From: Candidatus Cloacimonadota bacterium
GTDB taxonomy: Bacteria > Cloacimonadota > Cloacimonadia > Cloacimonadales > Cloacimonadaceae
NCBI GenBank assembly: GCA_023228125.1
Contig: JALOBT010000008.1
Location: forward strand, 5,995 to 69,994
Reading direction: 5' to 3'
Length of the DNA stretch: 64,000 nt
A program made the translations under genes and the position numbers. The notes below the pieces were generated by a model. The model did not search any database. It was not told where the DNA came from and saw only the letters and a list, made by a program, of their open reading frames with translations. Positions 31,413 through 41,916 of the stretch are shown here, piece by piece (the stretch's first letter is position 1; each line of letters begins with the position of its first letter).

Positions 31413-34400
31413 ATGCCAGGTACAGCAAAGTACCCCAAACTCATGATGATCCTGTTGATCATCGGACTTTTTATTCCTCTTGCCGCACAAGGGCGAGACA
31501 TTGTACTGTCCAACAGTCCCAGCCAGTTGAAGCTGCAAAATAGCAACGATTATGGCTTTGAATTGAGCATTTCTGTAGATAAATATAATCTTCAAAGCGT
31601 AGAGAGCAAAGCCGGAACCTTCGATGAAATCAGCATCGAAGGCTATGGCTTCAGCAGCCGCATTGGTCAGGCCCAGCTTCCCATGACCAGCCGCATAGTG
31701 GCCGTGCCTTTGAGCGCTCAGGTGAGCTTCGAGATTCTCTCCCAAGAGACGCGCATGCTGGATAGAAAAGATAGCGGTATTACCCGCAACATCATTCCCG
31801 CTCAGCCTTCAGTGTCAAAATCTGCCGATCTAAACAGCATCATCTTTGAACAAGACGCGGCTTTTTATGCCCGCAATGAGTTCAGCCAAAACCCAAGCTT
31901 CAAAATAGAAGAGATTGGTATAATGCGTGGGCTGAGGCTGTTCCAGTTCTATTTTGAGCCGATTCGTTACAACCCCGTGAGCGGTGCTCTGGAAATAGTG
32001 AGTGCAGCCGAGATCAGAGTAGAGTTTTTGAATCCTGATCTTGCTGCCACGCAGGAGCTGCTGGCCAAAACCGCCTCTGCCGAGTTTGAAGCTCTTTATG
32101 CCAAAAGCATCTTTAACTATGATGGCGGATCTCGCACTCAGCTTGTGCGCCATCCCACCAAGATGCTCATCCTTTGCCCGGCAAGCTACACCAACAACAT
32201 CCAGAGCTATGTGGATTGGAAGACCCAGCAGGGCTTTGAAGTCAACGTAGTTACCGTCGGCACTGGCGCGATGGTGGCAAACAACACTACCGCCATCAAA
32301 AGCTATATGCAGAACTTGTGGAACAGCGCTACTACACAGAATCCCGCCCCCACTTATCTACTGATCATCGGTGATGAATCCGGAACCATCACGGTTGCCA
32401 CCAATACCGGGGCTACGGATTCTCACGTTACAGATATGACCTACGTGCGCTTGAACGGATCGGACTACCTGCCGGAAATGTACCATGGCCGTTTCTCCGT
32501 TTCCAGCACTACCGAACTGGCTAACATTATCAATAAGACCATAACCTATGAAAAGACCCTGATGCCGGACCTCAGTTATCTGGGTAAAACAGTCCTCATC
32601 GCTGGAGCGGACAGCGGCTACGCCCCCACGCATGGCAACGGAGCCATTAACTACGCCACCGCAGAATATTTTAACACTGCCCATGGCATCACTTCCAACA
32701 ATTACCTTTACCCCGCTTCCCAGACCAGCGACGCTGTGATAATCGCCAATGCCAACGAAGGCCGCGGCTATATGAATTACACTGCCCATGGAAGCGAAAC
32801 CAGTTGGGGCGACCCCACATTCACAGTTTCCGATGTTAACGCCATGACCAATGCCAATAAATACGGAGTTATGGTAGGCAATTGCTGCATCACCAACTGG
32901 TTCAACTACTCCAGCCCCTGTTTTGGCGAAGCCATCATCCGTAAAGCCAACGGCGGCGGAGTTGCCTACATCGGCGGCATCAATAGCACCTACTGGAACG
33001 AAGACTACTACTGGGCGGTGGGCTACAAAACCCCCATCAACGGTACTGCCCCTGCCTATAATGCCAGCAAACTTGGCGCTTATGATGCTATGTTCCACAG
33101 CCACAACGAGACTTACTCAAATTGGGCCACCACCACTGGCGAAAGCATCTTCATGGGCAACATGGCTGTGCAGCAAAGCGGAAGCTCCCTCACGAACTAC
33201 TATTGGGAAATCTACCACATCATGGGCGATCCTTCCCTAATGACCTATATGGGCGTTCCTACTGTAAACAACGCCAGCTATCCATCCCAGATTCTGATCG
33301 GTGCTACCCAGATCACCGTGACCGCTGCGCCTTATTCTCGCGTCGCACTTACCATGGGTGGCGTCATATATGGCACAGCAATAGTTCCTGCCGGAGGCTC
33401 TCTGAACCTGCCAATCACCGCCTTTACAAACGTGGGAACGGCGAAGCTGACTATCACAGCCCAGAATAAAATCACCCTGCAAACTGATGTGAGCATCATT
33501 CCCAATTCCGGGCCCTATGTTAGCGTATCCAACACTGTTTATCAAGACAACAATAACAACACACCTGAATACAACGAGAGTGGACGCTTCAACGTGACCT
33601 TCCAGAATGTGGGCTCAGTTGCCGCAACGAACCTTGTCGCAACCCTAAGCTCTTCCACCCCTGGAATATCTATCACCGATAACAGCGAAACGATCGCTTC
33701 GATCGGAACAGGTGCTTCCACCACTGTCAACAACGCTTACACCTTCGATATTGCCAACAACGTTCCCAATGGAACTTCCGCCGCCTTCACCATCACCATG
33801 GTGAGTGGTAGCAATAGCTGGGTGCATACTTTCACGCAAATCATCAATGCCCCAGCCTTGGCTTTTGGGAATATGACCATCAGCGATCCCAGCGGCAATA
33901 ACAATGGAAGGCTTGACCCGGGCGAAACGGCTACAATTTCCATAGCGCTGAATAACACCGGGGCAGCCGCTTCCTCGTCTGGAACTGGCACCCTAAACTG
34001 TGGAACATCCGGGATCACGATTGTGAATAGTAGTGCCAACTTTGCCGCTATCAATGCAGGTGGAAGCCGAACCGTAAGTTTCACGGTCACCGCCGCTTCT
34101 TCAATGACTGAAGGCACTCTGGCTATGTTTGTCTTCAACGCTGCTGCCGGAGCCTATACTGCCAACACCACCGTGAACATAGAGGTGGGGGCTCCGATGG
34201 AGATTATCATCGGTGGAGGCAGTTCCACCCAGTCCTACCCTATTGACCGATATTACACCTATTCCGGCCACGAAGCCATCTACCTGGCCAGTGAAATCGG
34301 AACTCCCGGCTCCATCAAATCCATGGCTTTCTATAAAGCCAGCGGCACGGATGTGAACTCCATCGAAGCCGTAACCGTCTATATGAAGAATACCACTGCC

Positions 34401-36365
34401 ACCAGCCTGGCAACCGGCAACTATTCTACCAGCGGTTATACCCAAGTTTACAGCGGTAACTGGGAAAACACCTCTACCAGCGGGTGGATGGAAGTGGATC
34501 TGAACAATCAATTCGTCTATGACGGCACCAACCTCTCTATCCTCACCATTAAAGGGAATCAGACTTGGACATCCTCTTACCCCATGTGGACTTATTCCAA
34601 TGCTTCGGCCAACCGGGCACGTCAGAACAGAAATGACTATTCACAACCGACCTCGCTGACAGCCTCCAGAAACCTGCCCAATCTGAAGCTGAAACTCTTC
34701 CCTGATGCCGGATTCACTCCCCCCACCAGCGAGATTGACAACGATGCCCTCTATGCCAATCTCCAGGTAGGCGATGAAGGAACGGATAGCTTCACCATCA
34801 CCAATACCGGAAGCCAGACCCTCAGCTATGAGATCAGTATGGCAGAAGTGCGCAATAGCTTCGCATTAGCCTCCCCGGGCAGTGCCAAAGGTGATCGTAG
34901 CATCGCCGGTAGCACCCTTACCCTCAGTGCCGTGGATTACACTCCCGGAGCCACACAGAATTGGACTTTTACAGTCTATAACGGTAGCACAGACACCGAA
35001 TGGCTAAAACACGTTATCGTCACCTTCCCCACGGGAGTGACTGTCAACAGCGTCACCAATTTCGTGGGCGGCAGCGGCGGCGATCTTGTCCCCACACCCA
35101 CCAGCGGCAATGGCATTACCATCGATTGGTACGGAATATCATCTTCGAACTGGGGTGTGATACAAGGCGGCCAAACTGCCACCGCCACTGTCAATGTGAG
35201 CATCACCCCGTCCTTTGGCGGAACCATTTCTATACCCTTCCAAATCATTGGTGACGATTATGGTTCAACACCTCATACCATCACAGGGACGCTCACCATC
35301 GCACAGGCCATCCCGCCCATTGAATGGCTCAGCATACAGCCCCTCAGCGGATCCATCCCTGCCGGAGAGAGCCTGCTGATCACTGGTTATTTCTCCGCCA
35401 CCGGCATGGCTGTAGGCAGCTATGAAGCTATGCTCACCATCCATTCCAATGACCCTGTCAATCCGACTCTTGCAGTATCCACCGCCATGGACGTCTGGGA
35501 AGATAGCAACCATGCTCCCCAGATCGAACTTCCAGCCAGCTTCGCATTTGACCGCAACGGCAGCCTGGAAGTGAGTTTCAGTTCTTACATATCCGACGAG
35601 GATCTCGATCCTCTCACTCTCGGCTATAGCGGAAATACCAATATCAATGTGGACATTAGCGGGACAACCGTGACCTTCACCACCGCTGAAAACTGGACTG
35701 GCACCGAAACCATCACCTTCTCGGTTTATGATGGATTCACTTACGCCTATGACAGCGCTAACGTCACTGTAAACGAAATTACCGGACCCGATTGGGTACC
35801 TGTTATCTATCCTAATAACTCCGCCACAGTCTATGGTACTGTTAGCATCTACGGAGCCTCCGGACAGCTCAATGACGTCATCGGAGCCTTTGTCGGCACC
35901 GAATGTCGCGGAATTGCCGATCTGGTAATGAATGGTGGAAACGCCTATGTAACCCTTCTGGTAAACCTTGCCTCCCCAGGCGAAAACGTGAGCTTCAAGA
36001 TCTACGATTATAGCGCAGACCTGGCCTATGACGCCCTCGAAACCTACAATCTGAACTTCGCTCAAGTGCTCGGAACCAGCGCAAGCCCCGTTCCCATCAG
36101 CGTGAGCGAGATCCTTGTGCTCGACCCGCCAGTCATTGACCCCATCAGCACTATTGACGAGGCCTCAGGCTACGCATTCACCTGGCAGCCAGTGACAAAC
36201 GCTACCGAATACCAGATATTCCGCAGCCTTGAAGGGCCCTATAGTGGATTCGTGCTCATTGCAACTACCACCAACCTCAACTTCACAGATACTACGATCG
36301 CGGGCAAAGCCTTCTACATGATCAAGGCGGCACACAATCCAATTACGAAAGGCAATTCCAAATGA
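31413..36365 (+). CDS. Gingipain-type (C25) cysteine peptidase, giant secreted form
   Basis: The 1650-residue protein has a signal peptide (MMILLIIGLFIPLAAQG) and a pro-region to about residue 240. The C25 catalytic domain follows (about 245-615). The catalytic pair is His459 in NYTAHGSETSWGD and Cys492 in VGNCCITNWF, a 33-residue spacing that matches known gingipains. Downstream come Ig-like modules: DUF11/CARDB-type NTGAAASSSGTGTL, a choice-of-anchor module near 925-1090, BACON-like DEGTDSFTITNTGSQTLSY, and a cadherin-like region near 1375. The last residues are fibronectin-like, with no FlgD-type tail. It should be an extracellular endopeptidase. A GGAG site precedes the ATG. The stop overlaps the M14 gene start by 4 bp. 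Confidence 0.92.
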   Translation: MPGTAKYPKLMMILLIIGLFIPLAAQGRDIVLSNSPSQLKLQNSNDYGFELSISVDKYNLQSVESKAGTFDEISIEGYGFSSRIGQAQLPMTSRIVAVPLSAQVSFEILSQETRMLDRKDSGITRNIIPAQPSVSKSADLNSIIFEQDAAFYARNEFSQNPSFKIEEIGIMRGLRLFQFYFEPIRYNPVSGALEIVSAAEIRVEFLNPDLAATQELLAKTASAEFEALYAKSIFNYDGGSRTQLVRHPTKMLILCPASYTNNIQSYVDWKTQQGFEVNVVTVGTGAMVANNTTAIKSYMQNLWNSATTQNPAPTYLLIIGDESGTITVATNTGATDSHVTDMTYVRLNGSDYLPEMYHGRFSVSSTTELANIINKTITYEKTLMPDLSYLGKTVLIAGADSGYAPTHGNGAINYATAEYFNTAHGITSNNYLYPASQTSDAVIIANANEGRGYMNYTAHGSETSWGDPTFTVSDVNAMTNANKYGVMVGNCCITNWFNYSSPCFGEAIIRKANGGGVAYIGGINSTYWNEDYYWAVGYKTPINGTAPAYNASKLGAYDAMFHSHNETYSNWATTTGESIFMGNMAVQQSGSSLTNYYWEIYHIMGDPSLMTYMGVPTVNNASYPSQILIGATQITVTAAPYSRVALTMGGVIYGTAIVPAGGSLNLPITAFTNVGTAKLTITAQNKITLQTDVSIIPNSGPYVSVSNTVYQDNNNNTPEYNESGRFNVTFQNVGSVAATNLVATLSSSTPGISITDNSETIASIGTGASTTVNNAYTFDIANNVPNGTSAAFTITMVSGSNSWVHTFTQIINAPALAFGNMTISDPSGNNNGRLDPGETATISIALNNTGAAASSSGTGTLNCGTSGITIVNSSANFAAINAGGSRTVSFTVTAASSMTEGTLAMFVFNAAAGAYTANTTVNIEVGAPMEIIIGGGSSTQSYPIDRYYTYSGHEAIYLASEIGTPGSIKSMAFYKASGTDVNSIEAVTVYMKNTTATSLATGNYSTSGYTQVYSGNWENTSTSGWMEVDLNNQFVYDGTNLSILTIKGNQTWTSSYPMWTYSNASANRARQNRNDYSQPTSLTASRNLPNLKLKLFPDAGFTPPTSEIDNDALYANLQVGDEGTDSFTITNTGSQTLSYEISMAEVRNSFALASPGSAKGDRSIAGSTLTLSAVDYTPGATQNWTFTVYNGSTDTEWLKHVIVTFPTGVTVNSVTNFVGGSGGDLVPTPTSGNGITIDWYGISSSNWGVIQGGQTATATVNVSITPSFGGTISIPFQIIGDDYGSTPHTITGTLTIAQAIPPIEWLSIQPLSGSIPAGESLLITGYFSATGMAVGSYEAMLTIHSNDPVNPTLAVSTAMDVWEDSNHAPQIELPASFAFDRNGSLEVSFSSYISDEDLDPLTLGYSGNTNINVDISGTTVTFTTAENWTGTETITFSVYDGFTYAYDSANVTVNEITGPDWVPVIYPNNSATVYGTVSIYGASGQLNDVIGAFVGTECRGIADLVMNGGNAYVTLLVNLASPGENVSFKIYDYSADLAYDALETYNLNFAQVLGTSASPVPISVSEILVLDPPVIDPISTIDEASGYAFTWQPVTNATEYQIFRSLEGPYSGFVLIATTTNLNFTDTTIAGKAFYMIKAAHNPITKGNSK

Positions 36366-38203
36366 GAAAAGCCTTATTGATAATAATCCTGATTCTGCTC
36401 TCCCTGCCTGTATGGGCGGGAGAGTGGACCCAGTATTACTTCCGTTTCGAACTGCTGAACAAAGCAGAATTGCAAAACCTGAGCACTGTGATCTCTATCG
36501 ACAACATCAAAGGCAATTGGGTCTATGCCTACGCCAATGACCAGGAATGGGAAGAATTTAGCGCCCTGGGCTATAAAACACAATTGCTACCCGCACCCGC
36601 CAGCGAATTTCCCGCTATCATGACCAACGATCAAAGAGAATTGCGCTCCTGGGACGCTTATCCCACTTACGAGGCCTATGTGGCTATGATGTATGGCTTT
36701 GCTACAGATTATCCCAATCTCTGTCAGATCATCAACGTAGGAACCACCGTGGGCGGACGCGCCATCCTCATAGCCAAGATTTCAGACAACGTTGGCAGCT
36801 CAGAAAAAGAGCCGGAAATCCTCTACACCGGCACCATGCATGGCGATGAAGTGACCGGCTACATACTGCTGCTGCGCTATATAGACACCCTGCTCAGTCA
36901 ATATGGCAGCGATCCCCGGATCACCAATATCGTCAACAGCATGGAACTTTATATCGGCCCAAACACCAATCCCGACGGTACCTATTACGGTGGAAACGCC
37001 TCTGTATCCGGAGCTCGACGCTACAATCAGAATGGCGTAGATCTAAACCGCAATTATCCAAATTTTAACGGCAGTCTGAACACTGGAGCCATCCAAACCG
37101 AGACCCAAGTGATGATGGACTTTGCCACTGCCCACAGCTTCGTTTTTGGGATCAATTATCATGGTGGTGCGGAAGTGGTAAATTACCCTTGGGATTACAC
37201 TAGTGCCCTGCATCCGGACAACGCCTGGTTCGTTTCCTCCAGCCTGCTCTATGCCTCCAAGGCCCAAGCCAATGGTCCCAGCGGCTACTTCACCGGTATC
37301 AACTCCAACGGTATCACCAATGGTGCCGCCTGGTATAGCATCGCCGGAGGTCGTCAGGACTGGATGAACTACACCCGCAATGGACGTGAAGTGACTATCG
37401 AATGTTCAAATACCAAGATGCCGGCTGCGGGAGCGATGCCAAACTATTGGAACTACAACTACGAGGCCCTGCTCAGTTACACAGAACAAGCCCTGTTTGG
37501 CATCCACGGCACTGTAAAAGACGCCTATGGCAATCCCCTGCCGGCGAGCATCACTGTGGTAAATCACGACAACGCCTATTCCATCGTGGAGACAGACCCA
37601 AGCCACGGCGATTTCTATCGCTACCTCTCCCCCGGCAGCTATGATCTTTTGGTCAGCACTCCCTCTTATGAAGATATTCTCGTCCAAAATGTGATAGTCA
37701 GTTCAAATAGTTCCACCCCGCTTGAGATTATCTTTGGCGAGCTACCAGACCTTCAGGAAATCTCGCTGAGCGCGGGCTGGAATCAGATCAGCTTCAATGT
37801 CTTGCCCGAAGAGCCCAGTGCTATCCTCGCCCAGATTCCCCATCTTGAGCAGATCAAGAGCCTCACCAAAAGTTACAACTCCAGCCTTCCAGCCCATTTG
37901 AATACCCTCACCAGCCTTGATCCCCGTTTGGGCTACTATGTCAAAGTCTTGAGCCCCTCTGTATTTGAAATCGAAGGCACTTTGGTGCAGCCTCAGAGCA
38001 TCGCCCTGAAAGCCGGCTGGAACTTCATCGGCTATACTCCCGATACTCCCCAGGCTGTGAATACTGCGCTGGCTTCTGTACTGCCCTGCTTGCTGGAACT
38101 GAGGCACGGTGATCTTTCCTATAGCCAAGGCACTTTACAGCAGATGCAGCCCGGCAAAGGCTATTGGGTCCAGCTCAGTCAGGACTGCATTTTGGAGTTT
38201 TAG
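36362..38203 (+). CDS. Secreted M14 zinc carboxypeptidase
   Basis: The 613-residue protein has signal peptide MRKALLIIILILLSLPVWAG. The M14 peptidase domain (about 95-380) has zinc ligands His160 and Glu163 in TGTMHGDEVTGY and His267 in INYHGGAEVVNYPWD. The substrate-binding VDLNRNYPNF is near 229, and catalytic Glu347 is in VTIECSNTK. A carboxypeptidase-regulatory-like domain follows (HGTVKDAYGNPLPASITVVN). Two copies of a GWN(Q/F)I-type beta module end the protein (LSAGWNQISFNVLPE, LKAGWNFIGYTPDTP). The start overlaps the C25 stop (ATGA), so the two secreted peptidases are translationally coupled and probably degrade protein together, endo- then exo-cleavage. Confidence 0.94.
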   Translation: MRKALLIIILILLSLPVWAGEWTQYYFRFELLNKAELQNLSTVISIDNIKGNWVYAYANDQEWEEFSALGYKTQLLPAPASEFPAIMTNDQRELRSWDAYPTYEAYVAMMYGFATDYPNLCQIINVGTTVGGRAILIAKISDNVGSSEKEPEILYTGTMHGDEVTGYILLLRYIDTLLSQYGSDPRITNIVNSMELYIGPNTNPDGTYYGGNASVSGARRYNQNGVDLNRNYPNFNGSLNTGAIQTETQVMMDFATAHSFVFGINYHGGAEVVNYPWDYTSALHPDNAWFVSSSLLYASKAQANGPSGYFTGINSNGITNGAAWYSIAGGRQDWMNYTRNGREVTIECSNTKMPAAGAMPNYWNYNYEALLSYTEQALFGIHGTVKDAYGNPLPASITVVNHDNAYSIVETDPSHGDFYRYLSPGSYDLLVSTPSYEDILVQNVIVSSNSSTPLEIIFGELPDLQEISLSAGWNQISFNVLPEEPSAILAQIPHLEQIKSLTKSYNSSLPAHLNTLTSLDPRLGYYVKVLSPSVFEIEGTLVQPQSIALKAGWNFIGYTPDTPQAVNTALASVLPCLLELRHGDLSYSQGTLQQMQPGKGYWVQLSQDCILEF

Positions 38204-38663
38204 CGTTTTAACGTTCTATCGTTGGCGTTAGTTTGCCACAGTTCGCACAGATTTTGATGACAGAACGCGGATCGGGTGGATTGAATGGATTTGTTGGATT
38301 TTAAATGTCCCTGTTTGAATGTACACAAGGGCCTGAGTGCTTTAGGCACACCATTTCAGATAGCAAACGACAGCCACACAAGGTTTTGAGTCCGGTAGGA
38401 CGAAAGGCGAATGCCAATAGCCCAGCAGGTGACTGCTGGGGTGGCTGGCAGATAGATTCCCGAGTCCGGAGCAGAGCAAAGGACGATACCTGATCTTTCA
38501 ACAGAGAATGCTCCTGTTTTAACTCTCAATTTTGGTGGGAGAATTGCTGGTAGATTAATCGGAACTAAGAAGATATAGGAAGCTTGTAGCTTGCCAAGCA
38601 GATCAAAAAGACAAGTCAAAACAGGCATTCTGGATAAAAAAACAAATGAATCGCATAAATACA
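38204..38663. other. Intergenic region with one nested hairpin
   Basis: There is no credible gene between the M14 stop and the helicase promoter. CCCAGCAG-gtga-CTGCTGGG (38421-38440) is a perfect 8-bp stem, nested inside weaker TGCCA...TGGCA pairing. Nearby AGTCCGGTAGGACGAAAGGCG and CGAGTCCGGAGC phrases look like degraded repeats. Confidence 0.6.
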
Positions 38664-38692
38664 TTGACAAAAAACCTGAGTTCTCATATCTA
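38664..38692 (+). promoter_or_regulatory. Sigma70-type promoter of the SNF2 helicase gene
   Basis: TTGACA (38664-38669), a 17-bp spacer and TATCTA (38687-38692) lie 29-57 bp before the helicase ATG, followed by an AAAAGGATG ribosome site. This is the clearest promoter in the window. Confidence 0.7.
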
Positions 38693-38720
38693 ATATCAGA
38701 TTAACATAAAAGGATGTATC

Positions 38721-41700
38721 ATGGCTCGGCTTTTCAGCAAAGATTACCACGATCGCTCTAATAGCTGGTATTTTAACCATGCCGTAATTCCGCTTTCGGA
38801 AGGGGATTTATGGCATTGGCACACAGTAGATGAAGCAGGAAATATCCTTTTGCGCTTTTTCCCCACCCTGGAAAAGCGAGATTATTTTAGTGCCTGGGTG
38901 GAGGTGCTTTACGATCCCCGCAGCCAGATGATCATCCGCTATAGCTGTGCAGAATGTGGGCAGGATGAATCTTGCCGTCATTATCTCTCCCTTTTACGTT
39001 ACAGCTATCACTTTCTTTCGGACGACATCTTGCAAGAGGATCTGGTGCAGACTTGTGATGGCGATACCCTGCGGGGCAACGTTTCCTGGCTGAATCTCTC
39101 ACATGAGGCCGCACTTGAGATCGAGGGTATTTACAGCCCTGAATCAGATAAAATCCGCATTTACCACCGGGCTTATGCGGGCCTGAACATGCCGGAATTG
39201 CTCAAACTGCTCAAAGATTCGGATGAGGTGAGCCCCCAGATCAAGGCCAATTTTGAGGTTTTGGATGATTATGAGCTAACTCTCTTCCGTTGGCTGGATG
39301 CCCACCGCGCGGCTTACAGCTCAAAGGGGCAATTTTGGTCTATCTATAAAAAGCTATTTCCAGATCTGATGGGACGTTTGGAGAGCCTATCGCGAAAGGT
39401 GTTGATCAAAGAAACCGGCGAAGAGCTCAGCTTTGCGCCCAAGGGTTACCCCCTGGTGCTGAGGATCGAGCCAGCCGGCCAGAAGTCCTTCAGCCTGTCC
39501 CCCATCCTGGTGGATGAGCTCTCCATCTGGTATGCCGGCTATCCCACCTGGCTCTTTTTCCGCAATAGAGTGCACAAGCTCTGGCTGCCTTTCCGCAATG
39601 ACGTGATCGATAAAATCTTTTCCAGACAGATGGTGATGGGTGAAAAAGACCTCATTTACTACCGCAGCATAGTGCACAGCGAACTCTCAAAACGCGAGAT
39701 CTACCTGGATTTTGACGCTTCCATAGAAATGCCGCCCATTATCAATTCCGAGCCCAAAAGCCGGCTGTATATTCGCCCTCTGGGAGAGGAAATCATGATC
39801 GAAGGCTCGCTGATCTATGACGACGAATACGAGATTCCTCTGTCTATGCTAAAATATTTCAAGCCTTTGGTTTACACCTCTTACAAGGGTGCAGATCCTG
39901 ATGATAAACTCTGGTTTTACCTGCCGCATGATCTCATGGAAAAGGTGAACCAACTGATCTCAGAATTGCCTCAGCCGCAGATTGATGAGCTCGAACAGCG
40001 CGCCCGCCTTGTCTATGCCGGTTCTGCTTTTAATGACTTGCAAACAGCGATCTTCCACCTCAGTGACAAGGATTGGGAGATCGTGATCGATGACGAGCTC
40101 AGCTCAAACTTTATCACCAAGATCAAGCTGGAAGTGCAGCTCAATGCCCAGCGCAGTGAAGACATCGATTGGTTTAGCTATGAAGTGAGATACCAGCATG
40201 CAGATTTGAGCTTTACGCATGAGGAGCTGAAGCGCTATTTTCGTTCTTCCGATGAGTTTTTGCACACTGTGGATGGACGCCTGTATTTCATCAGCAATCC
40301 TGAGGTATTTCAGGAAGTGGAAGGGCTGATCGCCCGCAGTCAAAAAGATAAAGACGATGTATATCGGGCCCGCATGCTGAATCTGCCTTACTATCAAAGA
40401 CTTCGGGAAGAAAACACCGCCTTCCGGGTGATGGGCGACGAATATCTGGAAAACATGTTCCGCGATCTGCATGAGCGCCATCTGGGCAAGCCCCTGAACT
40501 TGCCATACCATCTGCAAACCATCCTGAGAAGCTACCAAAAATCCGGTGTGGCCTGGATGCAAATGCTGAAGCACTATCATCTGAACGGCATTTTGGCCGA
40601 TGAAATGGGGCTGGGTAAGACCATTCAAGCTTTGACCATGATTCTCAGCGCACCAGAAGACACCGTCAGCATGGTGATTTGCCCGAAGACCCTGACCTAT
40701 AACTGGGCTGCTGAGATCGAGAAATTCCATACCAATATCCCCTACGTGATCGTGGAGGGCAACAAAGCAAACCGCCTGGAACTGCTGAGTAGCCCCAATA
40801 TCCGGCTGTATCTGATAGGTTACTCCATGGTGCTCAGTGATTTTGATCTGCTGAAAACCATGCACTTTGAATGGATCGTGCTGGATGAGGCGCAAAACAT
40901 CAAAAACGTTTCGGCTCAGCGCACTTCTGCGATCAAAAAATTGAAGTCAAATCACCGTCTTGCCCTCTCTGGCACTCCTATTGAGAACAATCTCACCGAG
41001 CTCTGGAGCATCATGGATTTCCTGATGCCGGGCTATTTGGGAACTTTGAAGAGATTTAAGGATTTGTATCTCAGCCCTGAGGATGATCGCGCGGCCAAGC
41101 TCTCTCTGCATAGGGCAGTATCACCTTTCCTTTTGCGCAGAATCAAAAAAGAGGTCTTGCTGGAACTTCCGGATAAACAAGAGCAGACCTCCTGGTGCAA
41201 GATGAGCACAGTGCAAGAAAAGCTGTATCTGCAGATTTTGGATACTGTGCAGAAAAAGCTGATGCCAGAAAGCCAGGAAGATCTGAGCTATGTACACATT
41301 TTGGCTGCACTTACGAAGCTGCGCCAGGTCTGCAATCATCCGCACCTGGCCAATGACGATGTGCTGCCTGAGCTGGAGCTTTCGGCAAAGCTGGAGCTGC
41401 TGGTGGAGCTGGTGCAGGATTCTATTTCGGCCGGACATAAGGTCCTGGTCTTTTCCCAATTTGTAAAAATGCTGCACATCATGCGTAAGGTCTTTGATGA
41501 TCGTGAAATCCGCTACAGCTATCTGGATGGCAGAACCAAAGACCGCAGAAAGCCGGTGGAAGAATTTGAGACGAACGAAGATATCCGGCTGTTTTTGATC
41601 AGTCTAAAGACCGGCGGAACCGGGCTCAATCTCACCGCTGCGGACACGGTGATCATCTACGATCCCTGGTGGAATCCCATGGTGGAAAATCAGGCGATAG

Positions 41701-41891
41701 ACCGTGCCCACCGCATCGGCCAGACCAAGAAGGTTCAGGTCTTCCGGCTCATCACCAAAGGCACTGTGGAAGAGAAGATTCTGGCTTTGCAGCAAAACAA
41801 GCTCGATCTCTTCAACGAAGTAATCGAAGGCGGCAATGCAGCACTCAAAACCATGAATATGGATGAGCTCAAACAGCTATTTATCTATTGA
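38721..41891 (+). CDS. SNF2/Rad54-family ATP-dependent helicase with SWIM zinc finger
   Basis: This 1056-residue protein has a SWIM-type zinc motif near residues 75-87 (CAECGQDESCRHY). A long family-specific middle region follows, then two RecA-like helicase lobes. Motif I is ILADEMGLGKTIQA near 625, DEAQ is at about 722 (WIVLDEAQNIKN), LSGTPIENNLTELWS is near 752, and motifs V/VI are GGTGLNLTAADTV and IDRAHRIGQTKKVQ near 995. These proteins translocate on double-stranded DNA and displace proteins such as RNA polymerase. A TTGACA/TATCTA promoter precedes it. It is convergent with the pilin-like gene, with 25 bp between stops. Confidence 0.93.
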   Translation: MARLFSKDYHDRSNSWYFNHAVIPLSEGDLWHWHTVDEAGNILLRFFPTLEKRDYFSAWVEVLYDPRSQMIIRYSCAECGQDESCRHYLSLLRYSYHFLSDDILQEDLVQTCDGDTLRGNVSWLNLSHEAALEIEGIYSPESDKIRIYHRAYAGLNMPELLKLLKDSDEVSPQIKANFEVLDDYELTLFRWLDAHRAAYSSKGQFWSIYKKLFPDLMGRLESLSRKVLIKETGEELSFAPKGYPLVLRIEPAGQKSFSLSPILVDELSIWYAGYPTWLFFRNRVHKLWLPFRNDVIDKIFSRQMVMGEKDLIYYRSIVHSELSKREIYLDFDASIEMPPIINSEPKSRLYIRPLGEEIMIEGSLIYDDEYEIPLSMLKYFKPLVYTSYKGADPDDKLWFYLPHDLMEKVNQLISELPQPQIDELEQRARLVYAGSAFNDLQTAIFHLSDKDWEIVIDDELSSNFITKIKLEVQLNAQRSEDIDWFSYEVRYQHADLSFTHEELKRYFRSSDEFLHTVDGRLYFISNPEVFQEVEGLIARSQKDKDDVYRARMLNLPYYQRLREENTAFRVMGDEYLENMFRDLHERHLGKPLNLPYHLQTILRSYQKSGVAWMQMLKHYHLNGILADEMGLGKTIQALTMILSAPEDTVSMVICPKTLTYNWAAEIEKFHTNIPYVIVEGNKANRLELLSSPNIRLYLIGYSMVLSDFDLLKTMHFEWIVLDEAQNIKNVSAQRTSAIKKLKSNHRLALSGTPIENNLTELWSIMDFLMPGYLGTLKRFKDLYLSPEDDRAAKLSLHRAVSPFLLRRIKKEVLLELPDKQEQTSWCKMSTVQEKLYLQILDTVQKKLMPESQEDLSYVHILAALTKLRQVCNHPHLANDDVLPELELSAKLELLVELVQDSISAGHKVLVFSQFVKMLHIMRKVFDDREIRYSYLDGRTKDRRKPVEEFETNEDIRLFLISLKTGGTGLNLTAADTVIIYDPWWNPMVENQAIDRAHRIGQTKKVQVFRLITKGTVEEKILALQQNKLDLFNEVIEGGNAALKTMNMDELKQLFIY

Positions 41892-41916
41892 TTCCAAAGA
41901 CTATATAAGAAGCTGA

